Source: Prostheceraeus crozeri (Eukaryota; Platyhelminthes; Polycladida; Euryleptidae). Taken from it: DNA of 64,000 bases. Location of the stretch: contig CAJQUW010007539.1 of the NCBI GenBank assembly GCA_907163375.1, positions 62,001 through 126,000 of the forward strand, in the 5' to 3' direction. Positions 1-12,343 of the stretch are shown here, piece after piece (the first letter of the stretch is position 1; each line of letters begins with the position of its first letter). The notes under the pieces were generated by a model that was not told the origin of the DNA, did not search any database, and saw only the letters and a program-made list of their open reading frames with translations. The position numbers and the translations under genes were made by a program.

Positions 1-1610
1 GTCAATGTTAATTTGGACATCTTGGTAAGTGTTCAGGAGAGCAAGGCCCGTCAGCCTGGATTGACCTGTTGACGCACGAAGAATGGTCTTCAATCGCTTC
101 AAAAGGCTGAAGGATCGTTCCGCAGAACAAGAAGTAACCGGCAATACCACCAAATGTTGCAGGATTTTCTTTATTTGTGGAAATTGTATATCTGAGCATT
201 GCTTAATTGTCTGAAGAATGTTGTTTGCTAATGTTCTACCGTACTGACCACAATACTTGTGCCACATTTCTAGCTCAATGGGGAATGTTCTTGCACAATC
301 GACTTTAAATTCGCGGCTTAGTGTAGATGCCAAAGATGAAATATCGGACGATGACACATTTTGCATCACTACTGGCATCAACGAGAAGGCCTTATAACGT
401 TCCAATTGTTGGGGTGTAAAGCGGAATGTCAACTCGGTGCACAAGTTGTCTAATAATTCGGTACCGTGTCCCACAATGCGGCTAGTTGTACCGATTCGTT
501 AAGCATATTGAATGTCTTGATTCGACGTCCTCTCACATTGCAGTAATTTGATTGCAAATCCTTGTAGTCATGTTAGCGCTGCAGAGTGCATCTACCTCTT
601 TGCCCTGAAGTGCAGCTGTGATGGGTCTGAATGCTGCGAGGCAATGTTGAGTTACTACAAGTGTGATAATGAAATCAAAGGAAGTTATGGCTGCTAGCAT
701 ACAACGAGCATCCGCTGCAGAGTCGGTAGGCCACCCCTGTGAAGCCATGATTGTGGTAAAGCATTGTACAACAGCAGGCAGCAAGTCCAGAAATGTCTCC
801 AATGCATCGATGCTTTGGACCCAGCGTGTTCTGCATCTACATTTTAAACGCTTCTTGCGACTTTCTGTCTCAACAGCATCAATCGCAACTTCCGGCGCCA
901 TTTGCCGTTTAGGGTGGGCATCAAAATAGAAGTAGGCCTACACTTTGTCCAACACACCAAACATATTCCGTATAGACAATCTGCGTACTTTTCCTAATCA
1001 CCAAACTGAGGCAATGTGCAGCGCAATGTGTATATATTGCAGCAGGATATCTGGAAGATATAATTGCAGCAGCACCCTTGCATCTGCCAGCCATGGAACT
1101 GGCTCCGTCGTACAACTGACCAACGAGCAAATTCAAATCTAAATCATTTTCTTCAAGCGCCGTCAAAATATAATTATCGAGTGCCTCACCAGTTACTCCG
1201 TCAGTACATTCAATAAAAAGTCTTCACAAATATCCTCCTTTGTTGAATCAAAGTAACGCATGCATAGTGATAATTGTTCCTTATTGGATGGAAGTGTCCG
1301 TCACCTCATCTGCAATGACAGAAAACGGTGTACCACGGAATTTGTTAACGATGTGCTTCGTGATGTGCTGCCTACATAATTTCATTTTGGATACTCCATG
1401 AGGTGTATTGCGTTCGTTTATGTTTTTCAATATTCGCACTTGCAAGATGAGTAGTTAGCTGTGGGTCAACGGATGCACGGTATTGTAGAAGAGCTTTGAA
1501 GTTGCCAATGTTTGATGAATGATCCAACATTGCCTGATCTCTCAATGTCAAACACTGCAGTTACCGTGGACAACTTATTAGCTGCTATCTGAGTTCGAGT
1601 AGTACATGCC
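1..1610 (-). pseudogene. hAT transposase (DUF4371/THAP12-like type), decayed
   Basis: Cut-and-paste transposase acting on the ends of its own element. Reading leftward, the visible blocks are: a DUF4371-like segment (about 1,590-1,320; GNFKALLQYRASVDP, then QNEIM); a DEVTDTS-like segment near 1,300; the catalytic-Asp block YDGASSMAG with CAAHCLSLVI (about 1,100-950); a CRTRW block (about 850); and the C-terminal hATC dimerisation domain (about 170-20; LPVTSCSAERSFSRLK, then GLALLNTY). The blocks lie in different frames with stops between them, so the gene is dead. The N-terminal zinc finger is not seen. The order and motifs are diagnostic of hAT; the subfamily is inferred from the DUF4371-type N-terminal half. 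Confidence 0.8.
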
Positions 1611-2101
1611 TGAAGTGATTGTTGATGCGATGCCTTTAACTTATGCTCAGGAATTGCGGAAGTTTGCCTTCTTCAAAAAAGAATGTCACATAGAATTCCG
1701 TAGACTAGATATGAGAATAGATATTTTCACGATTGATAGGCTATATTTCTATGAAAAATCTCCTGATAGTCATAGACATATCAATCACAATCAGTCCTTG
1801 ATCATCATAGCACGTCGCCAAATATAATTCTCTACGCAACTCGTGCATGAGATTGCTTCATCATAGCATTCGAACTCACCCTACGGGTTCGGACATTTAA
1901 GATATCTAACTCGTGGAATGACGTAAAGAAGCAATCATGCACTAGTTGCGTAAATAACTATTCATTTTTTCAAATTAATTATCTATTGAAGATGCCTGAA
2001 TAGGTACTGAAAAAGCATTAGTAGGCATACCTGAAAAAGGCGCCGCGATAGCGCTGGGTTTCCGGATACCCTGGAAACCCCCCCCCCTATCTGCGCCACT
2101 G
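1..2101 (-). mobile_element. hAT-1 transposon, left end outside the window
   Basis: The right border at 2,101 is a hAT-style terminal inverted repeat. Read inward on the minus strand it begins CAGTGGCGCAGATAGGGG. The next bases (2,102-2,109, attgatgt) fit an 8-bp target duplication. The right palindrome arm has the corresponding uninterrupted site near 50,160-50,175 (ataaatgt), so this is an insertion private to the left arm. It carries a decayed transposase on the minus strand at 1-1,610. The 490 bases from 1,611 to the inverted repeat hold no recognisable gene. The other terminal repeat lies beyond position 1. Confidence 0.75.
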
Positions 2102-3068
2102 ATTGATGTCACTGATTACAATGATTTATCCAGCTAATGGTTGGCACATGATCCGCATCTACACATATATTTTTCGTATTCGTATGCAAATGCGACACAT
2201 GCTTTTCTGATTATAAGCATAAATTTTGACTATTCTCAATAGTAAAACGCATACATTATTTAAACAAATTATGGAATTTTATATGAAGCGTTTGATAAAT
2301 TGATTGTCAGACATCATCCTTTCATGTCATTGTCATACATGCATGTCGACGAATTGCACCAGAAAGCAATGCTGCAGACGGGACATGTCCCTTTTTCAAC
2401 ACCCCTCAATATAAATTGATTCAGTCGTAATACCAAATGATAGATGTCTTGTATAGGAATCTGAAAATTCCGACCATAGGTTTATTAAATATGGAGTAAT
2501 TCAGAGATAGAGAATATCTATGATTAATAATGCAAAAATAATTAATTCAAAACCTGACGTTTCGTCCGCCACTGACTTAGTAATTAAGTGATTATAATTT
2601 TTTACCATTTTTTTTAAAAAAAATTCAATTAGAGTTAGAGCTCATATAGAGACGCACAGGCAAAGTATGATGAAAGTCACTTGCAAGTATTAGCCAAAAA
2701 TAGTAAAGGAGGCCTGTGGAAGTCTGCTTCAAATTCTTTAACACTTGGAATTTTCCTAATGCTCCATAAAATTTGCATTGAATTCTAAAAAAATTGAACT
2801 TTTAGTATGAAAGATAGAGACTATACACCTTCAAGATTTTGAAGTTTTAAGTGACTATCATACAACACATAGAACTCGAAACAAATATATTCCGCATATA
2901 CTTCAACATGTGCTAGCGCACAGCCCTATAAAAATGCTATTTGATTTATGCTGTCATTCTGCTATTACATATAATCACAGAGACAAATAGATAAGCTATT
3001 GCAAAAATAAATTCATAGGACATTTCGACAACATTTTTGACATTACTGTTTCTCATTTCATGTTCCAG
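2102..3068 (+). other. ACE intron (left copy), no other gene
   Basis: Non-coding DNA between hAT-1 and the ACE exon, shared with the right arm (49,202-50,163). It is AT-rich with no convincing ORF. It ends in a pyrimidine-rich acceptor, ttctcatttcatgttccag, directly before the exon. Confidence 0.7.
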
Positions 3069-3441
3069 AAGCAGATATTAACACGTTAATGCAAAGAGTT
3101 ACTGACACCATCGGTTTTATTCCATCTGCCTTGGTGATCGATGTTTGGAGATGGCGTGTTTTTAACGGCAGTATTAATCCAATGGATTATAATAAGCAGT
3201 GGTGGAAATTACGCCGAGATCTCCAAGGGATTGATGCGCCTGTACCGCGGACTGAAGATGATTTTGATCCTGGTTCTAAATATCATGTACCGTATAATGT
3301 GCCGTATATTCGCTACTTCGTGAGCTGCATAATGCAGTTTCAGTTCTACGAAGCGCTGTGCAAGGCGAGTGGTTATAAAAGCACTGATCCTCTGTTCAAG
3401 TGTAACTTTTATAATTCGAAAGAAGCTGGAACATTGTTCAA
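3069..3441 (+). CDS. ACE: Angiotensin-converting enzyme, penultimate exon (left copy)
   Basis: M2-family zinc dipeptidyl carboxypeptidase: it removes C-terminal dipeptides from peptides and is usually secreted or at the cell surface. The exon is 373 bp, with an AG acceptor at 3,067-3,068 and a GT donor at 3,442. Its residues match the human ACE segment after the zinc site: [34 protein letters not shown] and QFQFYEALC. The Lys, His, Tyr and Arg of KYH and PYIRY correspond to substrate- and chloride-binding positions of human ACE. The first codon is split with the preceding exon (g/aa, Glu). That exon, with HEMGH, is absent from the window on this side. Compared with the right copy there are 13 base differences: 6 synonymous and 7 replacement, in six codons. 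Confidence 0.93.
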
Positions 3442-3700
3442 GTGAGTAAATTTTGTATATTTGTATTTAGCATATTTGCGGCTAATACATATTTCAAAAC
3501 GAAATATGATCAAAGCATTTCATACTGACAAAAATCAAGTGGGGTTTTATATTGAAAATTACACAATCTCATCCCTTTATGGCAGTGGTGGGCAACGCGT
3601 GGCCGTCCAACAATTATGGTATACAACACCATGGCAACAGCATACAGCAGTTGTAATAGTATACAACAGTAACATTAATGCAAACAGTGTATTCGCTTTG

Positions 3701-4076
3701 GTACTTCTATTCTTTCCCCCCACATTTCTGTTGTTGACACCCGGATATATTGCATCTTCAACGATCTTCTCTTGCTTACGGTCAGTTTCACTAACATCGC
3801 ATAGTGTTGAGTGTGTAAAACTCCTCTTATCTGACTTGTAGAACATTCACAGTCTCAGAGTTAGACAACTGCTCGTCATTAGTCTGTAGACAACAGTCAC
3901 ACGATGTTCATGATCACAACTGTACCTTGTATTCTAACTGAGTATCCAAGGGACCAATCCTTCATCCCAGGGATCAAGTAAGACTTTCCAGTCGTGTTGT
4001 AGTGTCACTCAGTGACAGATCAAGTTTATGACTTTGGAAAACTTGAAAAATGTGGGGGGGGGAAGAATAGAAATAC
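3701..4076. mobile_element. MITE-A, 376 bp with terminal inverted repeats
   Basis: The ends are inverted repeats of about 28 bp: GTACTTCTATTCTTTCCCCC at the left, and its counterpart ending GGGAAGAATAGAAATAC at the right. It is flanked by CTTTG at 3,696-3,700 and 4,077-4,081, which fits a 5-bp target duplication. The right arm lacks it and reads straight through (near 41,030-41,045). There is no coding capacity. The superfamily is not certain. Confidence 0.7.
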
Positions 4077-4275
4077 CTTTGCTTTTTCTGAAAACTGCGG
4101 CATTTTTAATTAATGCTAAATGGGAAATATGTACAGTCTGTCTAAGATGAAACCACCAAATTATGCGAAATGACGATTTAACTGTTGCCTGTGACTGCAT
4201 CATTTTCAAGTTAGATTGAATGCATTACAAAAATTGTCTGCCAATGACATAGCCTACACAAATGCATAATGATTG

Positions 4276-5301
4276 GGTTAATGATTTTTTACTATAGAGC
4301 CAAAATAAAGAACATCAAAAAAAAAGAACACATCCAGCCAAACTTCTACACATCTTAGCGGAAAAAGCAATAGAGCCAAACTTAAGCCCTACACTACCTC
4401 ACTCACCTTCAAGTAAAGTTTTATGAAAATCCATTCAATACTCTGTCCTACACAGCCTTCACAAGTTTGAAAATATGGCCTATTCAGCGACATTTCAAAC
4501 TGTCAAACACATCGAGCAACAACTTCTGCGTATCTTTCCGGAAAACGCAATAGAGCCAAACTTAAGCTCTACACTACCTCACTCACCTTCAAGTAAAGTT
4601 TCATCAAAATCCATCCAATACTCTGTCCTACACAGCGTTCACAAGTTTGAAAATATGGCCTATTCAGCGACATTTCAAACTTTCAAACACACATCGAGCA
4701 ACAACTTCTGCGCATCTTTGCGGAAAACGCAATAGAGCCAAACTTAAGCTCTACACTACCTCACTCTGTGTAGGACAGACTATTGGATGGATTTTGATGA
4801 AACTTTACTTGAAGGTGAGTGAGGTAGTGTAGAGCTTAAGTTTGGCTCTATTGCGTTTTCCGCAAAGATGCGCAGAAGTTGTGGCTCGATGTGTGTTTGA
4901 AAGTTTGAAATGTCGCTGAATAGGCCATATTTTCAAGCTTGTGAAGGCTGTGTAGGACAGAGTATTGGATGGATTTTGATGAAACTTTACTTGAAGGTGA
5001 GTGAGGTAGTGTAGAGCTTAAGTTTGGCTCTATTGCGTTTTCCGCAAAGGTGCACAGAAGTTTTGGCTAGTTGTGTGTTTTAAGGATTGAATTTTTGTCG
5101 TTTTCGTCATATTGTGAAGGCTGTGTAGGACAGAGTATTGGATGGATTTTGATGAAACTTTACTTGAAGGTGAGTGAGGTACCGTAGAGCTTTAGTTTGG
5201 CTCTATTGTTTTTTCTGCTAAGATGTGTAGAAGTTTTGGCTCGATGTGTTCTTTTTTCGTGATGTTATTTATTTTGGCTCTATAGTAAAAAATCATTAAC
5301 C
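4276..5301. mobile_element. Foldback-type element, 1,026 bp
   Basis: Almost the whole element is one palindrome centred near 4,766. Each half contains units of about 180 bp in tandem (left repeats at 4,431 and 4,611; right repeats at 4,769, 4,951 and 5,124), and the right half is the reverse complement of the left. The outer 34 bp are a perfect inverted repeat starting GGTTAATGATTTTTTACTAT. A 9-bp duplication TAATGATTG flanks it (4,267-4,275 and 5,302-5,310). The right arm has a single uninterrupted copy of the site near 40,830. A 9-bp duplication is usual for Foldback and Mutator-like elements. Short open frames inside are only translations of the repeat. Confidence 0.88.
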
Positions 5302-5385
5302 TAATGATTGTCAAATACTCCCTCTTCACCGCAATCTATACAATTTCAATCAATTAGGACTGCCAAAAAACCCATCGGGGTCTCC

Positions 5386-6830
5386 TAATTGCGAGCTTCC
5401 GATCGCTTCACTCGTCTTCAGGCAGGCAGAGGAAAAGTGAAATCAGAGGGTCAATCACATCGTCAAAATTCATTTCGACCACAGAAGTGGATCTAATACC
5501 CACGCTTCGAATCGCGCTCCTCAACTACCTAAGCGTGGATTGCATAGAAGGGAAGAAGTCTATCTCGTGCATTGTGAGAAATGGACAGAGACACTCGTAC
5601 AGCTGAAATCGCAAACATTTCCAAGAATTGTCTGTCACCAGCAGTAGAATGCTGCCTTCTGATTTGCCAAACTTTAATACAAATCTCAGCCAATCAGCAT
5701 TCGACTTGAGTCATTTGAGTCAGCGGTTTTCGCAGATAAATAGCATAATTGAAAAAGTATTATAACAATTGGTTTGAAATAATTTGATATAATATGACCA
5801 CTTGAATCAAAAGCTTTTTCGACAAGAAGCACATGAAGAGCAATCAGTCTGAAAAATAATTGATTGGATCATTGGCATTATTCAGAAATACTTTGGCTGT
5901 TTAAGAATCAAGGATGTCCGTCAAAAGGTTGACATAAACTGATATTTGATTTCTAGAATTCGGCATCGATCTGCGTTTGAATCCAATTGCAATACAGATA
6001 AAATCAGCAATTCAAGCTGGCTATGGACTGGAAACACGATTCGAAGCGAAACATAGATGATTACGTCGATATAACCACGTCATTTAAGCTGTTATGTATT
6101 CTTCTTCATTTCACTAAAGCCTTTTCATTTAAAAAAAATTGTGTTGGATTCCTGAATCAGTAAATTTTGCAACACAGCGATCGGTGCATTCGACAACACA
6201 GCAAGAATTGACCATGACAGTAATAGGATCCTTCAATGCTTTCGCCATTGAAAGTGTCCATCAGTTCCTTCGAATTTCCTTTCTAGTGAAAGTTAAGTAT
6301 TTAAACAAATTATCTATTCCTATGATCTCGATTATGTGATACAACAGTTGCCACAAAGACATTGCTCAAGTAATCTATACAAAAATGCTATTTTAGCTAT
6401 ACAACTATTAAACTGAATAGTAGCATAAAAGAATTAAGTGAGAAATTAGAAAAAGTTTAATACTGATAAAGTGGTCACTGTAGGATTGACTTCCATCTTT
6501 GATCCACCAACTATCCTTTACCACGATTGAATGCTTCATTGGTCATAATGTGCAGTCCTCTTTGATGATTCTTCTGTTCCAGTTTTGTTCGACATCAATA
6601 ACTCGGAAGCTTTGAAAGTTTGACCAGTAATTCGCTGTATGACAATGCTCACTGACTGCCGAACCTGAACCGAATATCCCTCACGTCCACTTCATGCTCT
6701 TTCTTTCTATCATTCGATCTTCTTCTTGTCTGTCCGATGCACACTTTCTAATTCATTATCATTATCATATTTATTGCTATTATCCTTCTCTCTGGTTTGT
6801 TAGAACATCATTATACCATCGAAATAAAGG
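5386..6830 (-). mobile_element. Penelope-like retroelement remnant
   Basis: Left-arm-specific DNA; the right arm instead has 40,408-40,755 here. On the minus strand, 6,680-6,540 encodes the tail of a GIY-YIG endonuclease as found at the C-terminus of Penelope-like elements: SAVSEHCHTANYW, then EQNWNRRIIKED. The remainder (5,386-6,470) is non-coding and is taken as the element's downstream part by position only. Reverse transcriptase is not visible here. The borders are approximate, set by where the two arms stop matching. Confidence 0.55.
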
Positions 6831-7723
6831 TTTTCACTTCTCGCTCCGTTGCTCTTGGTGCAATGAAATGTAAATTTAAGTGATAAAGAAGTTAATTTGT
6901 GCGCATTTCATCTCACAGCCTTCTCGGTGCGATCCAAGACCCTATCTCGGAAGCTAGAATGCTGTGAGTAGAACACGCGCAAGTTGCCTTCATTTTTACC
7001 ACCGCAATGACTTTGTGGTAGAATGTTCGCTCTGCGTCCGAGAGACCTGCTGAAACCTACATGCCAGGTTGAGTCAAGCTTAGACTGTTAAAGAAGGTGC
7101 ACTTTGCATTCTTGATAAACACGCTGTAAGAGAGAGGGTGGGAACTCGGCCACATGGAAGAGCGTGTATCAACGAGGTGCCTCCGAGATACATGTAGCAT
7201 ATAAACACGGAACATTTCTTTTTCATTGAAACTTGTATTTCATTGAACCAAGCATCTGCTGAGCGAGAAGTGAAAGAAAACTCTTTCAAATGAAAAAAAA
7301 CTGATTGATGATGGCCAACAACAATCTCCTCATCCAATTGCTCAGCTGTATCAAACTATCATAATAATAGTAATATTCTTTATTGAAAGCAATGGAAATC
7401 ACAAGATAAATTCACAAATATCTGAGGAAAAATTACACAATAAAATAAATATCCCACACAAAATGCATTGGTAAATCGCATACAGAAACTTTGAATTATC
7501 ATTAGAATTTAGAATTAAAAAGACGACATGCATAAGGAAGAAATGATGTTGAACACCGTGTCGTTAGAGCTAGTGAGAGGCAAAAATGACCCGAATTAGG
7601 CAAACGAGCAAGAATCAAGGAGTGCAACGGATGGGATGGGTCCTCACAATTCAAAAAGATTTGAGCACAAGTCGTTTATGGCGAATAACGAAATCAGGCA
7701 TTACCAAACCATTGCAATTAATG

Positions 7724-8355
7724 TCACATTATTTTGTGGGCCCGCCTGATGACTCTTTCAACCATCCTTACAACAGGCTGAGTCAGATCACCAAAAAGAG
7801 GACTTGCATAAAGAAGTATAGACATGATAATTCCGTGAAAGACGGGAATACATGCTTGCTGCGACACAGAAGGCTTCAAAACACGTAAAATGTGTAAACG
7901 GCGATTTGCCGTTCGTGTAACATTGCAAAAGCCTTCATTCCACGATAAATTACTACAGATGGTAATACCCAAGCTTTTTACTGAGTCTGCGATCTCAATA
8001 TCATCGTAAAACAAATCATCGGCAACGAATGAAGCTGACGCGATTTAAGCAAGATCATTTGCTTCCATTTTGTTAGGTTCAACTTCATTTTGTAAGCTAC
8101 TGTCCAATTTATCATACTCTCCAAGAAATTAGGAGGGTCACTTCCCGCATCGAATGACTCCACCAAAGCAAGATAGTCAGCGAATTTGATTAGTTTGACG
8201 TTCTGCTGACACACTGATAAAGTTGACATGAAAGCGCCAAACAAATAAGGACCCATTACTGATCCTTGCGGTAACTCAGAGAGTACGTCAATCATAGGGC
8301 CAGTGATGTCATTGATGCAAATTCTTTGGCAGCGAGAGGTCAAGAAAGAGTGCAA
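7724..8355 (-). pseudogene. LINE-A reverse transcriptase, C-terminal half (left)
   Basis: Reverse transcriptase used for target-primed integration of LINE RNA. Visible motifs are LPQGSVMGPYLF (RT motif 4 region, about 8,280) and KLIKFADYLALV, where the usual F/YADD catalytic box reads FADY. Next come the LGITICSNLSWN segment and the LLYASPLFGDL...RAHKIM tail typical of CR1/jockey-type LINEs. The reading frame shifts between the two segments near 8,000. The right-arm copy at 38,865-39,496 carries the same FADY and the same frame change, so the copy was already dead before duplication. Confidence 0.8.
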
Positions 8356-8737
8356 TCACTTCAAAAAACCACCATTCAATTTACATTGGCACAGATGAGT
8401 AATGAGTAGGGCGGTCAGTAAAGTCAAAAAGTCAATAAAGTAAAAAATAAATGAAGTCAACATAGTCAATAGAGTAAAAATAAGGTCAAATATAGTCAAA
8501 TAAGGTCAAAAAGCTTAAATAGAACAACACATTTTTCATGAATCTGGTGTTCCCAGGCGCTATTTTTAGACACCTGGCCTTCCTAAGCGATATTTTTAGA
8601 TCTAGGTTTCCCGAACTCTTTTCAATCAAAACAAAAAGCTAAGCTATTGGGATACCAAATATTCTCGCAAGGATTTCAACTCACATAACTAACTACATCT
8701 TTTGTTAACTGACACTGACTACCTTCGATTGTTCGAA

Positions 8738-10131
8738 ATGACTAAGACAGCTGAAAGTGATGCATCCAAGTGCAAAAGAATTACTTGCCAATATCCTCAA
8801 GAATTTAAAGTAGCACCAAGGAATGAACTTTTCTGTGTGCTTTGTGAATGCCCGATGAAATACGCGAAACAGTTTATGATTGACAGTCATCGTAAAAGTG
8901 CCAAACATGCGACGAAGTTACAAAGAATTACCTCTTCATCATCAGTATCCACCTCATCAAAGCATGAAAGTCAGACCTTCTTGAACTTCAAACCTGATCT
9001 GGCTAAGCATGTAACAACAGCGTTTTTAGCCGCTGACATTCCTTTACATAAATTGGAGCATCAAGCGATACGAGATTTATTTGATTTTATGGGTTATCAT
9101 TGCCCATCTGAGTCATCATGTCGGCAACATGTGTCAAAACTCTTTCAGTTAGAACAACAGAAATTGTTTCGATATAAGAATGGAGAAAAAATATTTATAA
9201 TGGTGGACGAAACGGAAATTTCTGGAGGTTTATTAACATTCTTGTCGGAATTCTAGAAAAGCCTGAAGTTACTTATCTATATGCCTGTAGACAGCAAGAA
9301 GGAAACATCAATCATAAAACAGTGTGCCATGCTATTGATGATGTTGTTAAAGATTTAAATGTTCACCGCAATAATTACCTTTTACTGCTATCTGATGCAG
9401 CTCGTTATATGACTCTTGCAGGCAAAACTTTGAAGTCTACTTATCCATCATTATTTCATGTAACGTGTATGGCGCATCTGTTGCACTACTGTGCATTGCT
9501 TGTGAAGTCGAAGTATGAGGCTGTCGACAGTTTGATTTCCTCAATCAAGGCTGCCACTGTTGAAAATGGTGATCGCCGTCTTCTTTTTGCATCGATTGGA
9601 AGTCCACCAAAGCCGGTCGTAACCAGGTGGGGAACATGGTTAAACGCGGCTTTTTGGTATGCAGACCACTTTTCCGACGTCAAACAAATTGTGTTGGGTT
9701 TCGAGGATGATGGATTACTCGTAAGTCGTGCAAAATCTGCAGTTTCCAGCACAGTAATTGTTGACCAACTCGTGGATGTGGCAATGTATAGACCTCTGCA
9801 TCATCTAATGGAGCGATGCGAAGGAACCAACTACAACATTCGTCAGGTAATACAGGACGTAAACAGTCTGGATTTCGGAATTGATCCCTGTGAAATCAAA
9901 TCATATGTAAACTTGCGTTTATCTAAGAATGATATCATGGAGATTGTTAACTTGGCACGTGACTATATTTCATCAGCTGAATACAATCTTCTGTTGTGTG
10001 CACAGTCAACCACAGCTGCGATCGAACGAAGCCTTTACCAGTTGAAAAATCTCCTGCGTTTTAACAAAAGCTTTTCTCCCCAAAACAGTAAATACTATGC
10101 AATAATGAATTACAACGCCAGTAGCAATTAA
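8738..10131 (+). pseudogene. hAT-2 transposase (CGGBP1-like zinc finger type)
   Basis: The first in-frame ATG is at 8,738 (MTKTAESD). The N-terminus has a BED/CGGBP1-like finger, FCVLCECPMKYAK followed by HRKSAKH. Next come the HASK-like helix segment, then the catalytic block LLLSDAARYMTLAGK (about 9,385-9,430) with HVTCMAHLLHYC, and a C-terminal hATC segment AIERSLYQLKNLLRF (about 10,020-10,065). One frame change near 9,225 splits it into two open parts. The right-arm copy is also broken. CGGBP1 itself derives from a hAT transposase of this sort, so the host protein is a relative, not the identity. Confidence 0.82.
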
Positions 10132-10349
10132 CTCGTTGTTTAAGAGGCATTGCTTCTTTTCGTGAAGAACTTTGTATTTGTGGGCTCAATAATAAAATGT
10201 GTTTCTTTAATTAAAACAAGTAACGTTTTCTTGTGAGTCTGAAATGATGTTTTCTTTGGTTAAAAAAAAACTGAATTAGGTAAAAAGATTGGGTAAAAAT
10301 TTTACATTTAAGTCAAAATTTTAGATAAAAATTTGATTGAAAATAAATT

Positions 10350-12343
10350 GAAACACTTGTTGGCCGTAATCGTATTGGTAATAAAGATAAGACAAAACGA
10401 TGTCATTAGTTGCGAGGCCTTTCGCCGATTCTTTTCGGGCAACACTTCGGAACGCGTACAATAAAAGAAAAATCAAGTCATTATATACAGTTAAAATGAA
10501 AGAAAGGACGGAGTTGAAGTCACTGCCACGGAAGTGCGAGCGTTAATACAGTTTGCTTCTGGACACATAAAACCGGCCGCAATGATGCTATCATTGTCGC
10601 TTCGAGAAATCGTAGCAACATTGGATTTATCTATAGGACTTCTAAAAGACGCTTCATTAAAAGTCCTATAGATAAAAATCAGATGAACGCCCTAAAATCA
10701 CTAAAGCAAAATAAGGAAATGCAGGAAACAAAGGAAATGCAGTCGTCTTAATGAACAAGTCCGACTATGTTGAGAAGATGCAAGACATTTTGAATGATTC
10801 TAATAGATTCGAAGTTGATAATTTCGAGATCGACTTGACACCTAAAATCGAAAAACAAATTAACAAAGCCATTTCAGAACTAACTAGGAATCAAATAATC
10901 ACTAATGCGGAGTCCAACATATTGAAAAGTCGAGGCACCGTCATACCTCGGATGTATGGGCTCCCTAAGCTTCATAAAGAAGGGATACCGTTACGCCCTA
11001 TTCTTAGTATGGTTAAATCGCCATATCAAAAATTAGCTAGGTGGCTCGTTGATATCCTCGCGCCCTTTCGTGAAGCAGTATGCAATCATGTTCTAAAAGA
11101 TTCGTTTGATTTTATCAATCGCATTCGCTCTATAGATTTAAGTGGCAAAATATTTTGTTCGTTTGATGTCACATCACTCTTTACCAACGTGCCTCTGGTG
11201 GAAACCGTTGAATTCATAGAAGTTATTAAACACAAATATAACATTGACATTAGACTAGATATTAAAAAGCTGAAGTCCCTCATTCTTTTGTGCAGTAGTA
11301 AAATCCAATTCAAATTCAACAACAAATTATATTTTCTACTAAATTCGCCTCCATGATAAATAGCGTTCATCCTAATCTTCATTTTACTAAAGAATCGGCT
11401 GAGGCCGGAAAACTTCCCTTTCTGGATGTGTTAGTCATAAAAAACAACGACAATTCTTTATCGACCTGTCTGTATTCATAGAAAGGTCTTTACCTTCATT
11501 TCTTTAGCTTTGTTCCTACTTCTTACAAAAGAGATTTAGTAAAAAATCTTTTCGATCGTGCGAGACGGATCTGCAGCTCTGAGCATCTCAATGCTGAAAT
11601 AAAGTTTCTCTTTGAAACTTTACGCGATAATGGCTATCCATCCTCATTCATCGAAAAGTACAGCCTGCAAAGTCAAAGAGAAGCTGTTACTGGACCTGAA
11701 AAGAAGCCAGCTTACCTGATGGTTCCGTATTTGGGAGAACAGTTCTCAAGCGAAGTGAGAATGAGAGTCCGTGCTGCAACAGCTCTGGCGTTCTATGCCA
11801 TCGAGCCGAAGATCGTCTTCTCCACCACCAAGATTCCAGCTCGCCCCCTCAAGGATCCGCTGCTGCCGACCTGTGCCTCCGACATCGTTTACCAATTCAC
11901 ATGTAATTGTGGTGACTGTTACGTCGGACGCACGGAGAGGTGGTTGGCAAGCGAGCTGAAGAACACCTTCCACAATGGCTGATGAAGGACAAGTGCAGGC
12001 GATCTTCAGCAGCACCGACAAGCGCGGTCACGCGTCACACGATGTCGTGTACATCGTTCGATCGCGCCAACGAGAAGATCTCCTACTTCAAAGCAGCTGG
12101 TTCGCGCTCGCCACCCAATGTTGCTACGATTTCTCGAAGCGACAATGATAGCATCATTGCGGCCGGTTTTATTTGTCCAGAAGCAAACTGTATTAACGCT
12201 CGCACTTCCGTGGCAGTGACTTCAACTCCGTCCTTTCTTTCATTTTAACTGTATATAATGACTTGATTTTTCTTTTATTGTACGCGTTCCGAAGTGTTGC
12301 CCGAAAAGAATCGGCGAAAGGCCTCGCAACTAATGACATCGTT
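10350..12343 (+). mobile_element. PLE-1, Penelope-like element nested in hAT-2
   Basis: Private to the left arm; the empty site is at about 36,890 in the right arm. The flanks carry ttgaaaataaatt at 10,337-10,349 and 12,344-12,356, a 13-bp target duplication. The element has terminal inverted repeats of about 230 bp (10,394-10,624 against 12,115-12,343), as some Penelope-like elements do. A short hairpin (atctataggact and its complement) follows at about 10,629-10,675. It encodes RT and GIY-YIG domains on the plus strand. The middle of the usual coding length is not present, so it is not autonomous. Confidence 0.85.
10724..12060 (+). pseudogene. PLE-1 reverse transcriptase plus GIY-YIG endonuclease, incomplete
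   Basis: Penelope-like polyproteins join an RT related to telomerase to a GIY-YIG nuclease. Seen here in order: GNKGNAVVLMNKSDY (about 10,724-10,770); RT blocks YGLPKLHKEGIPLRPI (about 10,960) and FCSFDVTSLFTNVPL (about 11,155); then LPFLDVLVIKNN (about 11,415); the arm TLRDNGYPSSFIEKY (about 11,620); and the GIY-YIG start DIVYQFTCNCGDCYVGRTER (about 11,882-11,940). The RT core with its catalytic Asp pair is not found. The nuclease continues in another frame. Confidence 0.82.

Noticed and set aside
1606-1827. 73-codon plus-strand frame next to hAT-1
   Set aside because: It lies inside hAT-1 non-coding DNA, antisense to the transposase. No motif.
4475-4832. Open frames in the foldback element
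   Set aside because: Translations of the 180-bp tandem unit; the amino acid repeats simply mirror the DNA repeat.
7080-7337. Open frames beside the LINE-A 3' end
   Set aside because: They lie just outside the LINE tail in arm sequence; frames differ between arms and show no domain.
10350-12343. Hammerhead ribozyme in the Penelope-like terminal repeats
   Set aside because: Some Penelope-like elements carry one, but I could not find a CTGATGA core followed by GAAA at workable spacing in the terminal repeats here or in the other fragments.
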